From positions 1 to 64,000 of the forward strand of contig NZ_BAKW01000002.1 of assembly GCF_000614545.1 (NCBI RefSeq): a stretch of DNA of 64,000 nucleotides, written 5' to 3'. Under the pieces are notes generated by a model. It searched no databases. It worked only from the letters and a program-made list of their open reading frames with translations, and was not told the DNA's origin. Shown here piece by piece: positions 58,781 to 64,000 of this stretch. The first letter of the stretch is position 1, and each line of letters starts with the position of its first letter. A program made the position numbers and the translations under genes. The DNA is from Asaia platycodi JCM 25414. GTDB taxonomy: Bacteria > Pseudomonadota > Alphaproteobacteria > Acetobacterales > Acetobacteraceae.

Positions 58781-59897
58781 ATGGCTGGAAACGCGTCTGG
58801 TGGTTCTGGGGGGCTGATACGCTGGCTGGGGGTCGTGTCTCTGCCTGTCGCACTGGCCGTGGGGTTTGCGGCTGCGGCGGGCTGGCTCAGCCCGCATCGC
58901 GTGACGCCGGACACGTTGCTTGCCGCGCTTCAGGGCGTCGATGGCGCGCATCCGGGATTTCGACGCAATCACGCCAAGGGCGTCTGCGTGGCGGGCTGGT
59001 TTGAAGGCAATGGTCAGGCAGCGTCTTATTCTTCCGCTTTTGCCTTCGATACGAAGCGTGTGCCGGTGATTGGGCGTTTCGCGCTGGCGGGAGGCATGCC
59101 CTATCAGGGCGATGCGCCTGGCAAGGTGCGCAGTATGGCCCTCGCGTTGAAAGGGCCGGGTGGGCAGGAATGGCGCATGGGGCTGAACGATATCCCGGTC
59201 TTTCCTGTCAGCACACCGCAGGAGTTTCAGGCGTTGCAACAGGCTGTTCGCCCAGTGGCGGGAACGGGTAAACCCGACCCGCTGGCGATCAGGCGTTTTC
59301 GCACGGCGCATCCCTGGCTGGCCTCGGCAGGCAAGGCACTGGCAGAGCGGCCGATCACGTCGGGTTTTGAAAACGACACTTATCGCAGCCTCGACAGCTT
59401 CGTGCTGCATGGCGTCGATGGGCACAGCACAGCCATGCGGTTTGCAATGGTGCCGGAGGAGCAGAAATTTGCCGATTTGCCGGGCAGGGGGGAGAACGCG
59501 TCATTCGATCAGCTCAATGAAGCGATCTCGGCCCATCCGTTACGCTGGACCCTGGTGCTGACACTAGCGGGAGCAGGCGATGCGGTGAGCGACCCGAGCC
59601 GGATCTGGTCAGATAAGGACCAGCAGATCACCGCGGGTACTTACCTTGACCCGTCTTGCGAGCGAGACAGGGGGTGATTGCACGGGCATCACATTCGATC
59701 CGCTGGTCTTGCCCGAGGGGATCATGGCCTCCGACGATCCGGTTCTTCAGGCGCGCTCGGCTACTTATATGCGTTCTTTCGGCGAGCGCTCGCGGGAAAA
59801 ACGACCTGTCCCCGCTTACGATCCGGCTGTCGTGCCCGGTCTGGAACCCGGTGCGAAAACCGGCTCAGACAGTGTCTCGCCGGAGAAAGCCTCATGA
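58781..59897 (+). CDS. Membrane-anchored catalase-family peroxidase (frame interrupted)
   Basis: About 372 residues; a hydrophobic N-terminal anchor (residues 14-35) is followed by a shortened catalase-type heme domain: GAHPGFRRNHAKGVCVAGWFEGNG, with His and Asn equivalents, FALAGGMPYQGDAPGKVRSMALAL, and the proximal region ITFDPLVLPEGI. Catalase-family peroxidases of this size lack the C-terminal regulatory domain. The frame changes near 59639 (two bases missing or one extra), restoring TLTRLASETGGDCTG. Its TGA overlaps the cytochrome b561 start as ATGA, which points to a coupled electron-transfer pair. N-terminal topology places the heme domain in the periplasm. Confidence 0.85.
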
Positions 59898-60472
59898 ATC
59901 CGATCGTGTTTTTCGCGCGTTCCTCGCGTGTGTTGCACTGGCTGATGGCAGTGTTGATTCTGGTGATGCTGTTTGTGGGCGTGTTCATGGCGGCGAGTGT
60001 CGGGCCTGCCTATCATGCGCTCGTCGGGTTTCACCGTCCTCTCGGGATCGCCCTGTTGGCGCTGGTCGTCCTGCGTCTGATCAATCGTTTCTTTCATCGC
60101 CCACCCACCTTGCCGATCGATTTGCCGCCGCTCATGGTGTTTGGAGCCAAGGCCTCGCACTGGGCGCTCTACGCGCTGATGATGGCGCTGCCTCTCATAG
60201 GGTGGGCCATGCTTTCTGCAGGCGGGTATCCGATCCCGCTTTTCGGTAACGACGTGCTGCTACCCCCCATTTTGCCTCACGACGCAGCTTTATGGGGCTG
60301 GCTGCGCCTTGCCCATACGGTTCTGGCTTTTGCCCTTTTCGCGCTGATCATGGCGCATGGCGGGGCCGCTTTGTTTCATTTTCTGATCTGCCGTGACAGC
60401 GTCCTGCAAAGCATGGTCGGCGCCGGTTCAGTCTCCCCGACGAAGAGCGTCTCGCCTCGCGTGACTGATTGA
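59894..60472 (+). CDS. Cytochrome b561-type membrane protein
   Basis: 192 residues with four membrane helices; the first is preceded by SSRVLHWLMAVLILVM, containing a heme-ligand His, and further His occur at HALVGFHRPLGI, ASHWALYALMMALP and LAHTVLAF. Member of the YodB/CybB-type quinol-oxidising b561 family. Coupled by a four-base overlap to the peroxidase gene, to which it may deliver electrons from the quinone pool. Intact. Confidence 0.9.
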   Translation: MNPIVFFARSSRVLHWLMAVLILVMLFVGVFMAASVGPAYHALVGFHRPLGIALLALVVLRLINRFFHRPPTLPIDLPPLMVFGAKASHWALYALMMALPLIGWAMLSAGGYPIPLFGNDVLLPPILPHDAALWGWLRLAHTVLAFALFALIMAHGGAALFHFLICRDSVLQSMVGAGSVSPTKSVSPRVTD

Positions 60473-60807
60473 GCGCCTAAATCGTGCAGAGGAGCCTTAT
60501 GGCTCGCTCTGTTCGATCGGTATGGTCGGCCCCCCTTCGGCTCTGGCCACCGATGTTGATCAGTCGCATACCGATGCGGCAGATCGTGTTTGCGTCGGTG
60601 TGGCTCCGGTAAAGGCGCCTTCGTACGATCGGCCCGATGCGGCGCAAACAGAGCTGTGAACAGGCTGCAAGAGCGAGGTGCTGTAGTGAAGGCATTATCC
60701 TGATCGTCGATCCGACAAACGCCGGGCGATGCACCTATGCCGGCATGATGCAGCAAGAAGATCGGAGGTTTCGGAGCTGTAGCGGCATCGATCTACTGCG
60801 CCGGGCA
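60473..60807. other. Intergenic stretch with no supported gene
   Basis: A 45-codon plus-strand frame (60522-60659) starting MVGPPSALATDVDQS has fairly natural composition but no good ribosome site or recognisable homology, and other frames are shadows. I do not annotate a gene here. Confidence 0.35.
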
Positions 60808-60833
60808 TAAAAAAAGCGGCCCGAAGGCCGCTT
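60808..60833 (-). terminator. Rho-independent terminator of the minus-strand exported-protein gene
   Basis: AAGCGGCC (60814-60821) pairs perfectly with GGCCGCTT (60826-60833) around a CGAA loop; on the minus strand the stem is followed by seven T residues (A run 60809-60815). It lies 26 bases past the stop of the gene at 60860. Confidence 0.9.
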
Positions 60834-60859
60834 CTTTCCGATAACCGAAAGCCTGGTGA

Positions 60860-61318
60860 TCAGTCTTCGATCTGGAACGACAGACCCTGACCGCCAGCTG
60901 CCAGATGAGCACCGCGCGTGGCCGTGGTGATCTTGATCTTCACGCCATTGCTGTTGCTCAGAATCGCGCCGCCGATTCCGCGATCGAGCGTGGCATCGCC
61001 ATTCAGCGCACCATAACCGCCGTCGAAATCGTGCAGGTTCTTGAGGTTGTAGACGATGCCCGTGGCTTCGATCTTCGAGAAGCCGACAGCGGCGATATTG
61101 CCGCCCGAGATCTTGAAGCGATAGGTCTTGTGACCATAGGTCAGCGTGCCCTGGCCCCAAGTATAGCCGATGCCCACATCAGCCGATTTGGCGGTGAGGG
61201 TAATATGGCCGACCGGCGTGCCAAGGGCGTCGGGTGCGGCATGCGCTACGGGCATGACGGCCAGAGCGGCTGCAGCGAAGGTGGAAGCGGCAAGTGCCCG
61301 GCGGGTAAATGAGCGCAT
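60860..61318 (-). CDS. Conserved exported protein, family uncertain
   Basis: 152 residues with a signal peptide (1-27, cleavage after AHAA). The mature part is beta-rich: SADVGIGYTWGQGTLTYGHKTYRFKISGG, VGFSKIEATGIVYNLKNLHDFDGGYGAL and a Gly-rich end. This pattern recalls periplasmic proteins of alpha- and betaproteobacteria that I cannot place in a named family. Start at 61318 has GAGAGG upstream. Own terminator; monocistronic. Confidence 0.75.
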   Translation of the reverse strand: MRSFTRRALAASTFAAAALAVMPVAHAAPDALGTPVGHITLTAKSADVGIGYTWGQGTLTYGHKTYRFKISGGNIAAVGFSKIEATGIVYNLKNLHDFDGGYGALNGDATLDRGIGGAILSNSNGVKIKITTATRGAHLAAGGQGLSFQIED

Positions 61319-61432
61319 CTGAATTGTTCCTCTCAAAAAGGGAATGCGTTGTGCAGCGTTAACTCACCGCATCAATTTTCGTTCCCGACTTGGCCTCAGA
61401 TCGCGAGGCAGTGAAAACCAGGCCCGGAGCGC

Positions 61433-62428
61433 CTAGCCGCGTTGCGGCGGCGCCATGAAATCGGGCTCGATCGGGTCGGGAACATGGGCGCGCAGAATGG
61501 CCTCGATTTCGTTCCTATCCTGAGCGCTTAACTCCCAGCCAAAGGCGTCGTCGATCCCTTCGATCTGTTCGGGCTTGCGTGCGCCCCAGAGCGCAACAGT
61601 TGGCCCCTGATCGAGTACCCAGCGAATGGCGAGGGGCAGCATCGACTTGTCATGGCGGGCGGCAATGGCCTTCAACGCCTCGACAGCTTCCAGATAGCGG
61701 TCAAACACCGGCGGCTGGAATTTCGGATCGCTGCTCCTCAGATCATCTTCCGCAAAGCGCGTCTCACGGGTCATTTTCCCAGCCAGAAGCCCACGACAGA
61801 GCGGGCCATAGGCCATCACGATTGCGTTATGTGCCTTCGCATAGGGCAGGATATCGCGCTCGGTGGTCACGCGTTCAAACAGATTATAAGGCGGCTGGAT
61901 CGTGCTGATTGACGTGATTGCAGCGAAGCTTTCCATATCTTTTACGGAAAAATTGCTGACACCGATCGCCCTGATCTTGCCTTCCTGTCGCAGTTTTTCC
62001 AGCTCATGAGCCGTTTCTTCGACGGGAGTTTTGCCGTCTGGCCAATGGACCTGCTCCAGATCGATCACGTCGGTTTTCAGGCGACGCAAAGAATCTTCGA
62101 CTTCTTTACGCACACGCTCGGGGCGGCTGTCTCGATAGACTTTATGATCGTCTGTCCAGGCCAGGCCAAGCTTTGTCGCCAGCACGACGTCCTTGCGTCT
62201 ACCGCCTTCCAGCGCGCGACCGATGACTTCTTCACTATGGCCAAAGCCGTAGACCGGGGCCGTGTCGATGAAGTTGATTCCGTTATCCAGAGCGCGGTGA
62301 ATGGTGCGTATGGCGTTGTCGTCATCGGGGCCGCCCCACATCCAGCCGCCAATCGCCCAGGTGCCGAGGGCGATGCGAGTCACGGGTTTGTCGAGGCCCT
62401 TGATGGTAATCCTGTCTGCCGTCTTCAT
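61433..62428 (-). CDS. Aldo/keto reductase
   Basis: 331 residues, intact, NADPH-dependent oxidoreductase of the AKR (YajO/YhdN-like) superfamily. Catalytic Asp/Tyr in INFIDTAPVYGFGHSEEVIGRAL, Lys in VVLATKLGL and His in LEQVHWPDG, SNFSVKDM, and the cofactor loop near LLAGKMTRE. Start at ATG 62428 agrees with the family; longer upstream in-frame extension is not supported. Possibly a sugar or aldehyde reductase. Confidence 0.9.
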   Translation of the reverse strand: MKTADRITIKGLDKPVTRIALGTWAIGGWMWGGPDDDNAIRTIHRALDNGINFIDTAPVYGFGHSEEVIGRALEGGRRKDVVLATKLGLAWTDDHKVYRDSRPERVRKEVEDSLRRLKTDVIDLEQVHWPDGKTPVEETAHELEKLRQEGKIRAIGVSNFSVKDMESFAAITSISTIQPPYNLFERVTTERDILPYAKAHNAIVMAYGPLCRGLLAGKMTRETRFAEDDLRSSDPKFQPPVFDRYLEAVEALKAIAARHDKSMLPLAIRWVLDQGPTVALWGARKPEQIEGIDDAFGWELSAQDRNEIEAILRAHVPDPIEPDFMAPPQRG

Positions 62429-62531
62429 GATTTTGCTCCATTCAGAAATGGTGACATCGCGTTCCATACGGTTGCGCAGGGTGATCGTTGCCTCACTTGC
62501 GCCTGTGCAGCGACGAGGCATCACCGTTTTC

Positions 62532-63874
62532 ATGACCAGAACCGATCGTTTTATGCCTGTGCTTGATCATCTCGGCCTCGGGATGACGCTGCTTTTGCCG
62601 GTTTTTCTGACCCACGGCCGGATCTTTTCGGAGATCACGATGGATCTGCTGGCGCTTGGTCTGCTGGCGCGCTCCGCATTGGGGCTGGGTTGGGGCTGGG
62701 CGCGTCAGTTCTGGGTGCGTTTGGCCCTGCTCTGGTGGGGATGGCAGATCGTGTGTTCTCTGCCTCATATCGGGCTGGGCTCATCCCAGGCGCTGACACA
62801 GGCCGTGCTGGCCATCCGTTTTCCGCTCATGGCGGTGGCCTTGCAGGTCTGGACGCTATCGACGGGCAAGGCGCGCCGGGCCATGGCCTCGGTGCTGGTC
62901 GCGTGCTGCCTCTATTTCGTGCTGCAATTCGTCGTTCAGGCGGTGTTCGGTCACAATCTCTTCGGCTATCCGCGCTATATCGACGGTACGCTGACCGGCC
63001 CCTATGCCCATCCGCGCGCTGCGGCGCCCTTTTCGCGTCTCGTTCTGCCCGTCATGATGCTCGGCTGTGCGTGGCTCGTCGCCCATGCTGGTAAAAGTGG
63101 GGTGACAGCCGATCGTACCGCAAGGTTGCGCGGTTTTCTGGCCATGAGCGTTTTGGCTATCGGTGTGGTGGCGGTGATGGTTCTTGCGGGCCAGCGTATC
63201 CCCATGGCTTTGACGGTATTGGGCATGGCCGTCTGTGCGCTGTTTTATCGTCCGCTGCGTCCCGCTGCGTTGGCTGCCCTATGCAGCTGCCGGTACTGGT
63301 GCTTCTCGCGAGGCTTTTCGCGCCACAGGCTTTTCATCACCTTGTCATTCTGGCGGCGCAGCAGCTCTCCCATTTCTGGCAGTCGCATTACGGTCTGGTT
63401 TTCACCCGAGCGGTTGTCATGGCACAGGCCCACCCTGTTACCGGACTTGGTTATGATGCATTCCGCCACGCCTGCGCGAATCCGGCCTATCAGCATGGTC
63501 TGCCCTGGCTCAGCGCGGCGCAGGACGGCGGCGGCACAGGCATATGCGTGCAGCATGCACATAATCACTACTTGCAGGCTCTGACCAATGCCGGGCTGCC
63601 GGGGCTGTTCCTCTTCGGAGGGCTCGTTTTTGCGTGTCTGCGGGCGCTCTGGCCCGTGCAGGGCACGCATCACGCCTGGCGTATCGGGTTGTTCGCCGCT
63701 TTTTTCGTGCAGGAATGGCCATTGGCGTCTGCCAGCGACTTCCTCAATCTGCCACTGGGTGGCTGGGCCTTCATGTTGCTCGGTGTGGGGCTGGCGGAGG
63801 CCATGGCGTGCGCTGCCTCTGTTCCTCCCTCGTCTGCCACCCTATATGCTGAGCCCATAGCAACCCTTCGCTAG
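62532..63874 (+). CDS. O-antigen ligase/polymerase (WaaL/Wzy-type) family membrane protein (frame interrupted)
   Basis: About 447 residues with ten or more hydrophobic helices. The Wzy_C periplasmic loop is recognised in [18 protein letters not shown] and in [24 protein letters not shown], which contains the conserved His/Asn signature. The frame changes near 63281 (one base lost; [18 protein letters not shown] restored). It likely ligates or polymerises a surface polysaccharide. Start at 62532 is best guess; 62553 also possible. The gene is divergent from the aldo/keto reductase. Confidence 0.82.
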
Positions 63875-63888
63875 CACCCGGAGTGCCG

Positions 63889-64000
63889 ATGTCAGAGACC
63901 AAGATTCCCGTCACCGTTCTCACAGGCTTTCTCGGTGCCGGAAAAACCACGCTGCTCAACCATATTCTCGCTACCGAGCATGGGCGCAAATATGCCGTGC
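63889..64000 (+). CDS. CobW/G3E-family GTPase, partial at window end
   Basis: First 37 residues of a G3E GTPase (CobW/YjiA/ZNG-type metallochaperone family): [21 protein letters not shown] carries the P-loop. GGAG lies upstream of the ATG. The gene runs off the window. Family members insert zinc, cobalt or nickel; which metal cannot be told from this fragment. Confidence 0.85.
   Translation, partial: MSETKIPVTVLTGFLGAGKTTLLNHILATEHGRKYAV

Noticed and set aside
60522-60659. 45-codon plus-strand frame with natural-looking composition
   Set aside because: No ribosome site, no start context and no recognisable family; it could be chance.
1-64000. CRISPR array, prophage, toxin-antitoxin or secretion cluster
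   Set aside because: No regularly spaced repeats, integrase, phage structural gene or paired small toxin/antitoxin frames were found.

Overview
The window looks like chromosome of an alphaproteobacterium, most likely an acetic acid bacterium or close relative (Acetobacteraceae). The basis is a hopanoid side-chain locus (hpnK-J-I-M facing hpnH), an alphaproteobacterial tsaE-addB-addA cluster with trxA, generally high GC (visibly lower in two islets), and short palindromic GC-rich intergenic repeats. The genus is an inference. There is no rRNA, tRNA, IS element, prophage or CRISPR array that I can support.

Layout. 0.5-5.4 kb: sugar/adenosine kinase, typA, a small secreted His/Lys-tailed protein and a lower-GC DUF2971 gene. 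5.4-10.9 kb: dadA-alr, a ferredoxin-NADP reductase, a threonine aldolase behind a structured leader, and a TRIC-family membrane protein. 11.1-20 kb: tsaE-addB-addA, an exported VOC-domain protein with a small lipoprotein, and trxA. 20-29.5 kb: hopanoid genes, a CorC/HlyC-type protein and a two-gene ABC transporter. 29.5-35.7 kb: soluble lytic transglycosylase, uracil-DNA glycosylase, a TPR protein coupled to ispE. 35.7-40.2 kb: a low-GC glycosyltransferase-discoidin protein, a short-chain dehydrogenase and two small membrane proteins. 40.3-42.8 kb: metQ-metN-metI behind a palindromic operator. 42.9-46.8 kb: histidine kinase/response regulator, cysteine synthase, rhodanese. 46.8-51 kb: biotin operon (short-chain dehydrogenase, bioF, BioH-like esterase, a BioC-BioD fusion); bioA lies apart at 55.7 kb. 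51-57.5 kb: coiled-coil exported protein, glycosyltransferase, NUDIX hydrolase, mtnA, DUF2272 lipoprotein. 57.6-61.3 kb: a periplasmic oxidative-stress group (sodC, catalase-like peroxidase, cytochrome b561). 61.4-64 kb: aldo/keto reductase, O-antigen-ligase-type protein, and the start of a CobW-type GTPase.

A dominant feature is about 32 apparent frameshifts, many in conserved housekeeping genes (addB, addA, ispE, metNIQ, hpnHJM, alr). Reading continues perfectly in another frame with no other damage, and 28 of them behave as loss of exactly one base, often in short G or C runs. I read these as base-calling/consensus errors, not pseudogenes or programmed frameshifts. For such genes I give the full span of the restored gene and state where the frame changes.

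Functionally, hpnH starts hopanoid side-chain extension and hpnI, hpnK and hpnJ add and remodel the amino-sugar head group, while hpnM is a likely periplasmic transport factor. The biotin genes cover pimeloyl-ACP methyl-ester synthesis and cleavage (BioC, BioH-like) through to dethiobiotin (BioF, BioA, BioD). sodC, peroxidase and b561 could form a superoxide-to-water route at the membrane.
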